This document shows, one piece after another, positions 44,684 to 53,808 of a stretch of 64,000 bases of DNA. The position numbers were made by a program, and so were the translations under genes. Each line of letters opens with the position of its first letter. The first letter of the stretch is position 1. A model generated the notes under the pieces. It saw only the letters and a program-made list of their open reading frames with translations. It was not told the origin of the DNA and did not search any database. Origin of the DNA: Iodobacter violaceini (lineage in GTDB: Bacteria > Pseudomonadota > Gammaproteobacteria > Burkholderiales > Chitinibacteraceae); assembly GCF_011601265.1 (NCBI RefSeq), contig NZ_JAAOLX010000007.1:248001-312000 (forward strand). Reading direction: 5' to 3'.

Positions 44684-46297
44684 TCAAACAGTCAGGCAAA
44701 CCTGCGCCGCAGCCCGCGCGCTGCATTCACGGCTGCCGTAAGCGCAAACATGGCCAGCCAGTTCAGGCACAGGTTCATAGGCATTACGTAAACCGATCAC
44801 CACCAATTGCGTGCCAAATTTAGCGGCAAGTTCCGCTACCAGTGCTGTTGATGCCGCTTGCTTAAAATCTTCACCAGGCAGCGGGTAGTTTTCGATGACA
44901 GCCAGAACCAGCTGATCCGCCGCTACGTTCACCTCAGCAAGCCATGCTTTGGCCCCGGTGTAATCCAGAATACTCAGCCTCTCTTCTGGCAGGAGGGTGC
45001 TGATTTCTGCAGCAAAATAATCAAAAGCGGGCGTTGCCTGATTTGGGCCAATACCGCGCGGATTCACCAGATTGGCGTAATCGGCCAATGGCGTGGTTTG
45101 CACAACAAATACGTGTTTATCCGCCTGAACCGGCAGATTACGTGCAGGGTCGGCCAGAATTTGTACGGCAGATTTGGCAGCAGCCTGCTCAACCTTGCGA
45201 TTGGCCACCGGATTAAACTCACGGAACAGCGGCATACCCACCAGACGCGCCAGCTTAAAGGCCACAACGCGCTCTACAATCTGATTCAGCTCGGCTTCCG
45301 GCATACGGCCGTCTTCCACCGCGCTGACAATGGCACCAATCATGGCCAGCTGGTTTTCAAGGTAGTTATCGTTGTGATCGTAGTGCTCTTCAGAGAGCAT
45401 CATCATGTCGATACCGGCTTTAAACGCAATAATGGCGGCCTCTACCGGCGGGAAATTACGGCGAATCGCGCCCATATTCATGCTGTCGGAAATCACAATG
45501 CCTTTGAAGCCCAGCTTCTCACGCAAGACATCCTGCAAAATAGCCCTCGATAAAGTTGCCGGATAAACCGGATCGATCTGCGGGTAGCAAATATGCGAGG
45601 TCATCATCAGCTCTACCCGCGCATCAATCGCGGCTTTAAACGGGGCAAGATCTTCCACCAGCAACGTAGCCAGCGATTTATCCACCACAGGGATTTCACG
45701 GTGGGTGTCGCCCGTAGTGTCACCATGGCCGGGGAAATGCTTGGCGCAAACGACAATTCCGCCATCGTGAGCGCCATGCACCGCCGCCCCCACTTGTACT
45801 GCCACTTGGGCTGGCACTTCACCAAAGGCACGGGTATCAATAATCGGTGAATTAGGTTTCAAATTAACGTCGGCACATGGGCCAAGCACGCAATTAAACC
45901 CGGCCGAGCGCATTTCGATACCAAATACGCTATACATTTGCGCACTGAGGGCTGGATTATCAGCACTGCCCAAGGCCAGATTGCCCGGCCCTGTTGTTGA
46001 TTCAGGAGTAAGCACACTCCATGCACCTTCCTGATCCACGCCCAAGAGCATAGGTACGGCGTCTGCCCGCTGATTCACAATGGCGGCCATGGCCTGGGTG
46101 AGCTGACGTGCCTCGGAAAAAGTAGCAGCATTGTCCTGGCTCAGATAACAGCCGCCTAAGTTGTAGCGCTCGATCAAAGGGCGGGCTGCTTCGGCATCTT
46201 TGCCAGGGAAGGCCAGAATAAACAATTGCCCCACTTTTTCTTCCAAAGACCAGCCGCTTATTTTTTGTGCAGCCTGGCTGCGAAACGATTCAAACAT
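44684..46297 (-). CDS. Glycoside hydrolase family 3 beta-N-acetylhexosaminidase
   Basis: A 537-aa protein without signal peptide, so cytoplasmic. The GH3 N-terminal domain is clear: KHFPGHGDTTGDTH near residue 185 (the NagZ-like His/Asp catalytic pair) and the nucleophile in VISDSMNMGAI near 267. A C-terminal domain (~380-537) resembles the second GH3 domain, so it is longer than NagZ. It follows a sugar ABC transporter on the same strand and probably cleaves imported chitobiose or other N-acetylglucosaminides. A role in cell-wall recycling is the alternative. Confidence 0.88.
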   Translation of the reverse strand: MFESFRSQAAQKISGWSLEEKVGQLFILAFPGKDAEAARPLIERYNLGGCYLSQDNAATFSEARQLTQAMAAIVNQRADAVPMLLGVDQEGAWSVLTPESTTGPGNLALGSADNPALSAQMYSVFGIEMRSAGFNCVLGPCADVNLKPNSPIIDTRAFGEVPAQVAVQVGAAVHGAHDGGIVVCAKHFPGHGDTTGDTHREIPVVDKSLATLLVEDLAPFKAAIDARVELMMTSHICYPQIDPVYPATLSRAILQDVLREKLGFKGIVISDSMNMGAIRRNFPPVEAAIIAFKAGIDMMMLSEEHYDHNDNYLENQLAMIGAIVSAVEDGRMPEAELNQIVERVVAFKLARLVGMPLFREFNPVANRKVEQAAAKSAVQILADPARNLPVQADKHVFVVQTTPLADYANLVNPRGIGPNQATPAFDYFAAEISTLLPEERLSILDYTGAKAWLAEVNVAADQLVLAVIENYPLPGEDFKQAASTALVAELAAKFGTQLVVIGLRNAYEPVPELAGHVCAYGSRECSARAAAQVCLTV

Positions 46298-46391
46298 ACT
46301 AAAACTCCATTTTTAAGCAATAAGGGGCCACAGGCCATGTAAAACGCGGCCTGAAGTCAATAAGGAAACAGGTAAGTCTGGAAGAAAGATG

Positions 46392-46497
46392 TGCAGATAC
46401 AGAGAACGCCGGGCGCACAAAGAACACGGAGAAAAACACACAAGCATTAGCTCTCAATTGTGTGCTCTGTGTTCTTCCCTTATCTCTGTTTCTGCAG
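46392..46497. repeat. Imperfect inverted repeat with 'cggagaaaa' motif
   Basis: GCAGATACAGAGAA on the left is mirrored by TATCTCTGTTTCTGC on the right. Internally AGAACACGGAGAAAA and ACACACAA are mirrored by TTGTGTG and CTCTGTGTTCTT. Related pieces occur at 3794 and 39617. It lies between the ABC permease gene and the GH3 gene. It may be a small non-coding mobile-like repeat or a processing structure. Confidence 0.45.
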
Positions 46498-46514
46498 ACC
46501 TTTTTGAAGTTTGA

Positions 46515-47495
46515 TCAGCGCTTTTTCTTGCGTAAATTGCCCATGGTCAGCGTCACGGCGAAGATGATAATCAGGCCACGGAAAATCATTTGCTGATCCA
46601 CATTCAGGCCCATCAGCACCAGCCCGTTATTCACCATGCCCATAATCAGCGCGCCGATAATGGAGCCCATTACCGTGCCCTTGCCGCCAAACAGGCTGGT
46701 GCCGCCAATAATCACCGCAGCCACCACCATCATCAGGTCATTTTCACCCAGGGTGTAGCGGGCACTTTGCAGGCGGCCTGCGTATAAAATGCCAGCCAAT
46801 GCAGCCAGTGCAGCGTTTAATACCAGTACATACAACTTGATCCGGTTAACGTTAATCCCAGAATACATCGCGGCGATTTTATTGCCGCCGCTGGCCAGCA
46901 CTTCTTTACCAAAAGCAGTGCGGCGCAATAAAACATGGCCCAGCACGGCAATCAGCACCATCCAGATAAACAGCACCGAAACCGGGCCAATATCACCAGA
47001 GCCAAACACAAACACAAAGGTTTCATTCTCGACCGGAATCGATTGCAGGGCGGTAATCCAGCGTGTCACCCCTGTGATAATCCCCGCCATACCGAGCGTC
47101 ACCAGAAAGGATGGAATACCGACTTTGGCTACAAACAAGCCATTAATCAGCCCACACAAAGAGCCTGCAAGTAAGGCTCCCAGCACCGCCCAGCCCATGC
47201 CATAAGGCATCAGCATGGCTGCGGTTACAGCAGACAGCGCCACAATTGCGCCAAAAGACAAATCAATCTCTGCGGCAGATAAAACAAACGTCATGCCCAC
47301 GGCCATGATGGAAATCATGGCGGTCTGGCGGGCAATATTCATGAGATTACCCGCTTCTAAAAAGCCTTTGTCGTGCAGGGTAATTGAGAAAAATATAAAA
47401 ATACCGATGAAAACCAGATAAATAACCGAGCTTTTCCAGTCTGTCTGGCGGGCAGGCACAACTGCTGCGTCTGCTTTATTTGCCGTGATGTCCAT
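46515..47495 (-). CDS. Sugar ABC transporter permease, CUT2 (RbsC-like)
   Basis: A 326-aa inner-membrane permease. I choose ATG 47495, preceded by SD AGAGGG, giving MDITANKADAAVVPARQTDW; an ATG 16 codons upstream lacks an SD. The BPD_transp_2 family pattern includes NIARQTAMISIMAVGMTFVL, SAAEIDLSFGAIVALS and VVAAVIIGGTSLFGGKGTVM. It works with the ATPase and binding protein upstream in the operon. The likely substrate is an aminosugar, from the GH3 neighbour; this is inference. Confidence 0.92.
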   Translation of the reverse strand: MDITANKADAAVVPARQTDWKSSVIYLVFIGIFIFFSITLHDKGFLEAGNLMNIARQTAMISIMAVGMTFVLSAAEIDLSFGAIVALSAVTAAMLMPYGMGWAVLGALLAGSLCGLINGLFVAKVGIPSFLVTLGMAGIITGVTRWITALQSIPVENETFVFVFGSGDIGPVSVLFIWMVLIAVLGHVLLRRTAFGKEVLASGGNKIAAMYSGINVNRIKLYVLVLNAALAALAGILYAGRLQSARYTLGENDLMMVVAAVIIGGTSLFGGKGTVMGSIIGALIMGMVNNGLVLMGLNVDQQMIFRGLIIIFAVTLTMGNLRKKKR

Positions 47496-47603
47496 ACCAT
47501 CCCTCTTAGATTTAGGAATTAGATTTTCTTTTCGCATGAGCACTGCGCTTCGGGTGCGCCATGCTCTTTGATCCTGTCGCCTGAGTGCCTATACCCCTGA
47601 TCC

Positions 47604-49085
47604 CTACTGCACCGCAGCCAGCAAACGCTCTTCTGTCTGGCCTTCTTGAATCAGCCCGGCAATCCGTCCTTTATTCACGATATATGTGCTGTCGCAAAAG
47701 CTGGCGATTTCGCTGTATTCGCTGGACACAAAAATCACGGCATTACCCTGCGCCGCGTATTCGTTCACGATGCGCATTATTTCGTACTTGGAGCTCAGAT
47801 CAATACCAAAAGTAGGATCATCCAGCAGCATGACACGCGCATTGGTACTCATACATTTGCCAATGACTACTTTTTGCTGATTACCACCTGATAAAAATCT
47901 CACCACCTGATCCGGCCCGCTGGTTTTAATATGCAGACGTTTGATCAGGCTTTCGACTAATTCCCTGCCTCGCCCCTCATCCAGCAGTAAGGGAGACGAC
48001 AATTTATCAAACAAAGACATTAGCATATTGTCAGCAACACTAAAATCTAAAACCAAGCCCTGGCTGCGCCTGTCTTCTGGCACAAGGTTAATACCCAGCT
48101 TAATCGCATCTTTCGGATTTTTAATTTTCACGCTCTGACCAGAGAGTAAAATCTGCCCGGATTCGATGGCATCAAGGCCAAAAATCGCTTCTAAGATCTC
48201 GGTACGGCCACTGCCAAGCAAACCAGCCAGGCCAACTACCTGCCCCGGATACACTTTGAAAGACACGTCTTCCAGTACCGAAGTCACTACATTACGCAGC
48301 TCCAGCAGCGGTGTTTGCTCCGTATCCACGGCTACGCGCTGCCAGTTTTCATTGGCATTACGATGGTGGCCCAGCATATCAGCAACTAATTCTTCGATAT
48401 TGGTGGTGATCACCGGACTGCTGCGTACCAGAAAGCCATCACGCAGCACGCTGACCGAATCACAAATCTTAAAAATATCGCGCAAATAATGAGTGATATA
48501 GATAATCGAAACGCCTTGCGACTTCAGCGTGTTCACCACGGCAAACAGCTTTTCAATTTCTTTATCGGATAAAGACGCGGTAGGCTCATCCAGAATCAAA
48601 ACCCTGGCGTTTTGCGAAATGGCTTTGGCAATTTCGATAAACTGCTGCTGCCCCATCGTCAGCTCGCCCACGCTCTGCCATGGGTCCAGAGCAATGCCCA
48701 TTTTTTCCAGCACCGCCAGTGTGGCCTGCTCCATGGCGCGGTGATCAACCAGGCCGCCCCTGCCCAGCCAATTGCCCATAAAGATATTTTCGGCCACGCT
48801 CATGGTCGCAACCAGGCTCAGATCCTGATAAACCATCACGATTCCGGCCTCCCGTGCATCCCGCGGAGACTGGAAATCAACCGGCTGACCAAACAAAGAC
48901 AGCTCGCCCGCATCGCGCTGATAATAACCATTAAGCAACTTCATCAGCGTTGATTTACCTGCACCGTTCTGGCCAACTATCGCATGCACCTCACCCTGCC
49001 TGAGGGTGAAATCAATGCCTTTCAATACAGCATTGCCATCAAACGCTTTAGTCAGCCCTCGTGCTTGAATTGCAGCTTCATTCAT
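47604..49085 (-). CDS. Sugar ABC transporter ATP-binding protein, CUT2 (RbsA/MglA-like)
   Basis: A 493-aa ATPase with two ABC domains, typical of CUT2 systems. The first has Walker A GQNGAGKSTLMK (~37), signature LTMGQQQ, and Walker B VLILDEPTASLSD. The second has the usual degenerate Walker A GLLGSGRTEILE (~293) and signature LSGGNQQKVVIGK. It lies between the binding-protein and permease genes of the same operon. Confidence 0.94.
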   Translation of the reverse strand: MNEAAIQARGLTKAFDGNAVLKGIDFTLRQGEVHAIVGQNGAGKSTLMKLLNGYYQRDAGELSLFGQPVDFQSPRDAREAGIVMVYQDLSLVATMSVAENIFMGNWLGRGGLVDHRAMEQATLAVLEKMGIALDPWQSVGELTMGQQQFIEIAKAISQNARVLILDEPTASLSDKEIEKLFAVVNTLKSQGVSIIYITHYLRDIFKICDSVSVLRDGFLVRSSPVITTNIEELVADMLGHHRNANENWQRVAVDTEQTPLLELRNVVTSVLEDVSFKVYPGQVVGLAGLLGSGRTEILEAIFGLDAIESGQILLSGQSVKIKNPKDAIKLGINLVPEDRRSQGLVLDFSVADNMLMSLFDKLSSPLLLDEGRGRELVESLIKRLHIKTSGPDQVVRFLSGGNQQKVVIGKCMSTNARVMLLDDPTFGIDLSSKYEIMRIVNEYAAQGNAVIFVSSEYSEIASFCDSTYIVNKGRIAGLIQEGQTEERLLAAVQ

Positions 49086-49237
49086 TGAGATGAAATCCCT
49101 GTTGCCTGGCGGGTTTTACCCGTCTTACAAGGCTGCACAAAAACCTTTGAAACACAGAGCGTACTCACAGCACACCACCTGCTGTAAACCGTCCGCTCTG
49201 TATTTAGATAATCAAGGTTTGTATCAGCCGCTCTGTA

Positions 49238-50299
49238 TTATTTTTTTGCTGCCAGCGCTTTCACAACGGCATCAGGTGGCTGACGGAATAATGCTTTATT
49301 CCACTGCGCTGCCAGATTGCCTGAAGTCACCTTGATGGCGTCAACGGTCACAAAAGCGGGAGTAGGTTTATTGATCAGGGACATTGCGCCCATGGTGGCC
49401 AGGGTTTTACCCATATCGTAAGGCAGATCGCTCACAATCCCTGCCACATTGCCGCCCTTTACCATATCCAGCGCATTGGCCGCGCCCAGATCCATAGTGA
49501 TCACTTTGACGTCTTTGCGGCCTGCGGTGCGTACTGCCGCAGTCACGCCTTCGGCAATCGCGTCCCATGGTGCGTAAATGGCTTTTACAGATGGGTTTTG
49601 CGTCAGAATCGCCGAAGCAATCACTTCGCCGTCATTTGGATTGGCAATGCCTTTATCGGCTACCACTTTGATATTTGGATAACGCGCCAGCACCGCCTTC
49701 ACTGCGCTGTCACGCTGATTGGTGACATAGTAATTGGCCGCATGATGCATCACGGCCACATCGCCCTTGCTGCCAATGCTGTCTGCCATCAGCTCAGCAG
49801 CGGCCTTGCCCATGCCGAACAAATCGTCAGTCACAATGCCTGCGTAATCTTTACCCGCCTTAAAGCCTTGTGGTGCATTGCTGATAAACACCAGCTTCAC
49901 ACCCTGCTGAGTCGCTTGCTTAAACGCCACAGCGCCTGAAACGGGATCAATTACCAGTGAAATAATAATATTGGGTTTCAGCGCCAGAACGGTTTCAAGA
50001 TCAGTGCGCTGTTTTTTAGGATCCATTTCTGCATCGGTAACAGCGACAACTTTAATTCCCAATTCATCAAAAACCTTTTTAGCACCCGCAATCAAAGCAA
50101 TCGAAAAATCCGACGTGGTATGCATCAGAATCGCGGCTTTGTAATCCTTGCCCTTCAGCTGTGCCACATCCTGAGCGGCCAGTTTTACCTGAGTGTAAGA
50201 CGTTGGTGTTTCACCATTTGGCCCTACGGTATGATCCACGGCCGCAAGGGCATTGGTACAGAACAGGGCAAGCAGCAGACCTTTTAAACTAGCACGCAT
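49238..50299 (-). CDS. Sugar-binding protein of the CUT2 ABC transporter
   Basis: A 353-aa periplasmic binding protein (Peripla_BP_4/RbsB type) with signal peptide MRASLKGLLLALFCTNALAA. Landmarks are KAAILMHTTSDFSIALIAGA, VIDPVSGAVAFKQATQQGVK and IYAPWDAIAEGVTAAV. It is the first gene of the CUT2-GH3 operon. The SD GAGG is close to the start. The promoter upstream carries iterated repeats shared with the gene at 50582. Confidence 0.9.
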   Translation of the reverse strand: MRASLKGLLLALFCTNALAAVDHTVGPNGETPTSYTQVKLAAQDVAQLKGKDYKAAILMHTTSDFSIALIAGAKKVFDELGIKVVAVTDAEMDPKKQRTDLETVLALKPNIIISLVIDPVSGAVAFKQATQQGVKLVFISNAPQGFKAGKDYAGIVTDDLFGMGKAAAELMADSIGSKGDVAVMHHAANYYVTNQRDSAVKAVLARYPNIKVVADKGIANPNDGEVIASAILTQNPSVKAIYAPWDAIAEGVTAAVRTAGRKDVKVITMDLGAANALDMVKGGNVAGIVSDLPYDMGKTLATMGAMSLINKPTPAFVTVDAIKVTSGNLAAQWNKALFRQPPDAVVKALAAKK

Positions 50300-50314
50300 T
50301 TTTCAACCTCTTGT

Positions 50315-50361
50315 TGTGGGTGTTCATGGGTGTAGTATAGGTGTTTTATAGGTGCCGTCAA
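50315..50361 (-). promoter_or_regulatory. CUT2 operon promoter with four iterated ~11-bp repeats
   Basis: On the minus strand: -35 TTGACG, 16-bp spacer, -10 TATACT (plus-strand 50334-50361). The plus strand reads TGTGGGTG (50315), CATGGGTG (50325), TATAGGTG (50336) and TATAGGTG (50347): four related octamers spaced 10-11 bp, hence on the same DNA face. They overlap the spacer, the -10 and the start region. This suggests cooperative binding of a repressor or activator. Confidence 0.6.
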
Positions 50362-50499
50362 TCAATTGGCATGAAAAACACAAGATTTTGTTGGTATTCG
50401 TTCCCAGACTACATTTTCTTTTTTTAGTGGCAAAAAAAGCACTTCATTAAATATTTTATTCCAGAATTTAAACAAGCCACCTTAGACAAAAACAATATA

Positions 50500-50531
50500 T
50501 AAAAAAAATTCCCCTGCCGGGGCAGGGGAAT
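50500..50531 (-). terminator. Rho-independent terminator of the CUT1 binding-protein gene
   Basis: A 10-bp stem TTCCCCTGCC/GGCAGGGGAA at 50509-50530, followed on the minus strand by a run of eight T residues (50501-50508), downstream of the gene ending at 50582. Confidence 0.92.
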
Positions 50532-50581
50532 AAAATGCCGATTACCCGGCAGAGGAAAACTACAGGGAAAACTTTATTAAA

Positions 50582-51856
50582 TTACTTTGCTGCAATACGA
50601 TCATTCCATTTTTTAGCCGCTGCATCCAAAGCCGCTTTTGCTGACTTACGGCCTTCAATCGCAGCTTGCACTTCGTCATTAAACTCTTTGCTCATTGTTG
50701 TTGCATCTGGCATCAGTGCTGCTGGCAAGGTCAGCGTACGTGCAGCACCCATCGATTTAGCAACAGTTGCACGTGCAACAGCTACCGGATCGCCACCCTC
50801 TGCACCTGAGGAGAAGAAGTCGCTTTCAGCTGCTTTACGGGCAGACGGGAAGGTTGTACCAGTCGCTTTAGAGAAGCCTAATTGCTGCTCGCTGTTGGTC
50901 AGGAACAAGCCCAGTTTTGCAGCAGCTTCCGGGTTTTTGTAACCCTTAGGCTGTACAAAAGACATCAGCCAGGAACCCAGTACCAATTTACCTTCGTCCT
51001 GAGGGAAAGCCATAATAGCTGTTTTTTCGTAAGCTACTTTACTGCTGTCAGCCAGTTTGCCTAATGCGGTAGGTGCAGTTGTCATCATCGCAAGTTTACC
51101 TGCGCTGTAACCCGCAATTTCTTGCTCAAATTCAAGACGGAAGCTATCTTTTGGCAACACACCTTTCTTGTACATATCGGCAAATGTTTCAACTGCCTTG
51201 ATGTGCTTAGGGCTGTTAAATACAGCTTTACCATTAGCAAAAATTGGCAGGCCCATGTATTGGAACCAAGGGATCATGCCGCCGTCGCCGCTCTTTGTTG
51301 CCAGCTTAGGCGAGAATGCAGCCACGCCGGTTTTAGCCGTAATGGTGCGGGCAGTGGCTACAAATTCTGCAAAGTTTTTTGGATTTGATTTAATGCCGCT
51401 CTTTGCCAACAATTCTTTGTTATAAGCAATAACCGATGCGGCATTGTAGAAAGGATAGCCATAGATCTTGCCGTTAACGGTCAGATCTTGCAAAGCGCCA
51501 GCCTGGTATTCTGCTTTGTTTTTGCCGATCAGTGCATCCAGTGGTTGCAGCAAATCTTTCTGAGCAAATTCATGCGTCCATGGCGTATTAAAGTTAACCA
51601 GCGCCGGAGGATTACCCGCAGCAATTGCAGAAATCAGCTTAGGCTGAATCTGATCCCAGTTCATATCAACCCAAACGGCTTCCAGCTCTGGATTTGCTTT
51701 ATTGAAGCGCTGAACAGCATCGTTCCAGTATGGAGCAAACTTAGTAACGTTAAATGTCCAGAATTCAACCTTAGTTGCATCTGCGGCATGAGCAAATGTT
51801 GAAGACAACATAGCGGCCAGCAATAATGGACGGACTAACTTAAAGCGCTTTGACAT
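50582..51856 (-). CDS. Extracellular solute-binding protein family 1 (CUT1-type)
   Basis: A 424-aa periplasmic protein. ATG 51856, after SD GGAGAGAGAG, gives a clean signal peptide (MSKRFKLVRPLLLAAMLSSTFAHAA); an ATG 34 codons upstream is rejected. The SBP_bac_1 pattern is clear (VEFWTFNVTKFAPYWNDAVQ, NGKIYGYPFYNAASVIAYNK, LGLFLTNSEQQLGFSKATG). CUT1 proteins normally sit with two permease genes, but none is here, so its membrane partners must be elsewhere. The gene has its own promoter and terminator. Confidence 0.92.
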   Translation of the reverse strand: MSKRFKLVRPLLLAAMLSSTFAHAADATKVEFWTFNVTKFAPYWNDAVQRFNKANPELEAVWVDMNWDQIQPKLISAIAAGNPPALVNFNTPWTHEFAQKDLLQPLDALIGKNKAEYQAGALQDLTVNGKIYGYPFYNAASVIAYNKELLAKSGIKSNPKNFAEFVATARTITAKTGVAAFSPKLATKSGDGGMIPWFQYMGLPIFANGKAVFNSPKHIKAVETFADMYKKGVLPKDSFRLEFEQEIAGYSAGKLAMMTTAPTALGKLADSSKVAYEKTAIMAFPQDEGKLVLGSWLMSFVQPKGYKNPEAAAKLGLFLTNSEQQLGFSKATGTTFPSARKAAESDFFSSGAEGGDPVAVARATVAKSMGAARTLTLPAALMPDATTMSKEFNDEVQAAIEGRKSAKAALDAAAKKWNDRIAAK

Positions 51857-52095
51857 GACTCTCTCTCCGGACTTATGAAGTGGGTTTTTAAACCCCACCA
51901 TTTTTGGAATACGACGTTTTTTTACTCGACTGACAATCAGACATTTATTAAAAAACATCTATTTCAATTTTTTATCTGACAAAAAAATTGAATTTAAAAG
52001 CACTCAAGCAGCAAGCTGAATATATCGCGAGATAATGTATCTCAATCACTAAAAACGGCGCATATAAAGCACTTTGCTTAGGTGATTGAAAGCAA

Positions 52096-52124
52096 AATGT
52101 AGGCATTTTGTAGGTGCAAGTCAA
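52096..52124 (-). promoter_or_regulatory. CUT1 binding-protein promoter with direct repeats matching the CUT2 promoter
   Basis: On the minus strand: -35 TTGACT, 17-bp spacer, -10 TACATT. Plus-strand octamers TGTAGGCA (52098) and TGTAGGTG (52109) are 11 bp apart, and TATAGGCA (52127) lies just upstream of the -35. Spacing and sequence match the repeats at 50336/50347, which suggests one regulator for both genes. The leader to the ATG is about 230 nt long. Confidence 0.6.
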
Positions 52125-52235
52125 GATATAGGCATATTCGTTGTATTTTTGGCATAAACCAAGCATCCACCTGAATGTAGCTTCAGCACCACAAACTACA
52201 TAAAGTGCTTTTAATTCAAATAACTGAGATAAAAA

Positions 52236-52568
52236 ATGCCAAAAAGAAATGAATTTGTAGAATTCCTGCTGGAACAGCTGGCCCCACTGGGCACATTGCG
52301 GGCAAAAGCCATGTTTGGTGGCTATGGGATTTACTGCGATGAGATTTTCTTTGCCATCGTGGCTGGCGACATCCTGTATATCAAGGCAGACGAGCAATCA
52401 AAGGCTGAATTTACCTGCCTTGGCCTCATTCCTTTCAGCTACAGCAAAAAAGACAGCTCAGTACAAAGCATGGCCTACTACCCTCTGCCTGAAGAGGCTC
52501 TGGAAGAAGCAGAAAGCATGATGTTCTGGGCCAGGAAAGGGATTGCTGCCGCCCTGCGTAAACGCTGA
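52236..52568 (+). CDS. TfoX/Sxy N-terminal domain protein
   Basis: A 110-aa protein matching the TfoX N-terminal domain: LAPLGTLRAKAMFGGYGIYC, IVAGDILYIKADEQ, and the Y-x-LP-x-E-x-LE end. The C-terminal domain of full TfoX/Sxy is absent; such short forms are common. TfoX proteins activate competence genes in Vibrio and Haemophilus, but roles of single-domain forms are mostly untested. It is divergent from the CUT1 binding-protein gene. Confidence 0.88.
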   Translation: MPKRNEFVEFLLEQLAPLGTLRAKAMFGGYGIYCDEIFFAIVAGDILYIKADEQSKAEFTCLGLIPFSYSKKDSSVQSMAYYPLPEEALEEAESMMFWARKGIAAALRKR

Positions 52569-52752
52569 TGACAGAAAAAACCATGCCGCTTTTAATGCGT
52601 GTAAACACTTAAGACTTCACGAAAAAGTCATTCTCGTAGACAATTGAAGACGAATGCACGGCCTTCAAAATGAGCAGCAAGTCATAATGAACGGAAGTGT
52701 TTCATAACCAGACTGCCATTTTTTGACTTGCCCCTTGATAGAGATTATCGAA

Positions 52753-53346
52753 ATGCGTCAGATTACTGTTAGCCGTAATACGCTGGAAACCCAGATTACC
52801 GTCACACTCAATCTTGATGGAACGGGGGTATCTAAATTTGATACCGGCGTGCCTTTTTTTGAGCACATGCTTGATCAGGTCGCACGCCACGGCTTATTTG
52901 ATATCGAAATCAAAGCAGTGGGCGATTTGCATATTGATGCCCACCACACAGTAGAAGACGTTGGCATCACCATGGGGCAAGCTTTTGCCCAGGCCGTTGG
53001 CGATAAAAAAGGCATCCGCCGTTACGGCCACAGCTATGTACCGCTGGATGAAGCCCTTAGCCGCGTTGTGGTCGATTTATCCGGCCGCCCCTGTCTGGAA
53101 TACAACGTGCCCTACACCCGCGCCATGATCGGAGGCTTTGACGTTGATTTATTCGGCGAATTCTTCCGTGGTTTTATCAATCATGCCGCCATCAGCCTGC
53201 ATATTGATAATCTGAAAGGGCAAAATGCCCACCACCAGGCCGAAACCGTATTCAAAGCCTTAGGCCGCGCGCTGCGTATGGCAGTAGAGCCTGATGAGCG
53301 CATGGCGGGCATTACCCCTTCAACCAAAGGTACACTGGTCGGCTGA
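52753..53346 (+). CDS. hisB: Imidazoleglycerol-phosphate dehydratase HisB
   Basis: Sixth step of histidine synthesis: IGP to imidazole acetol-phosphate, a Mn2+ enzyme. ATG 52753 gives [20 protein letters not shown] and 197 aa; the upstream ATG at 52723 adds ten residues and is less typical. The metal-binding repeats are visible as [11 protein letters not shown] (~65) and [14 protein letters not shown] (~158). The phosphatase domain of enterobacterial HisB is absent, as usual in betaproteobacteria. It is the first gene of hisB-H-A-F-I. Confidence 0.97.
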   Translation: MRQITVSRNTLETQITVTLNLDGTGVSKFDTGVPFFEHMLDQVARHGLFDIEIKAVGDLHIDAHHTVEDVGITMGQAFAQAVGDKKGIRRYGHSYVPLDEALSRVVVDLSGRPCLEYNVPYTRAMIGGFDVDLFGEFFRGFINHAAISLHIDNLKGQNAHHQAETVFKALGRALRMAVEPDERMAGITPSTKGTLVG

Positions 53347-53801
53347 TGCCAAGGCTCATCGCTGTGCTCTGGCTCTTATTTGCCAGCCCCGCATATGCTG
53401 AACAATGGTTGCAATGGGCGCAGGACAGCGATTCCAGCAGCTGGATCGATACAGACTCGGTGATTGAGCGGCGAAACCATGTTTATTTCCGCTACCAGTG
53501 GCGCTATTTAAAAGCTCAAACCAGCCCCGATGGCGATTACGATAAACGCCAGACCAGCGCCGCTGTGGATTGCGGGGCCAGACGCAGCGCCAGCTTAAAA
53601 CACCAGTTATGGCTGCAGGACCAGCCCGTTGCCGAACTTGCCGGCCATGATTTCATCACACAAAATCTTGCTGGTACCGTACATGCTGTTGCTTGCCTGA
53701 TTGCAGAGCAGAAAAAACGTGGCACAGCCTTGCAACTGTGTCAGTATCAGGCAGATATCAATCACCCGATCTGTGGCGATGCGGCCCTGATCCAACACTG
53801 A
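53346..53801 (+). CDS. Small exported protein of unknown function in the his operon
   Basis: A 151-aa protein starting in the hisB stop (TGATG). It has a signal peptide ([18 protein letters not shown]) and a Trp-rich mature part with four Cys residues (two possible disulfides). The arrangement of short strands (WIDTDSVIERRNHVYFRYQW) recalls surface-adhesin-E-like small exported proteins, with low confidence. It is translationally coupled to hisB, yet a histidine-synthesis role for a periplasmic protein is not obvious. Confidence 0.7.
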   Translation: MPRLIAVLWLLFASPAYAEQWLQWAQDSDSSSWIDTDSVIERRNHVYFRYQWRYLKAQTSPDGDYDKRQTSAAVDCGARRSASLKHQLWLQDQPVAELAGHDFITQNLAGTVHAVACLIAEQKKRGTALQLCQYQADINHPICGDAALIQH

Positions 53802-53808
53802 AAACAAC

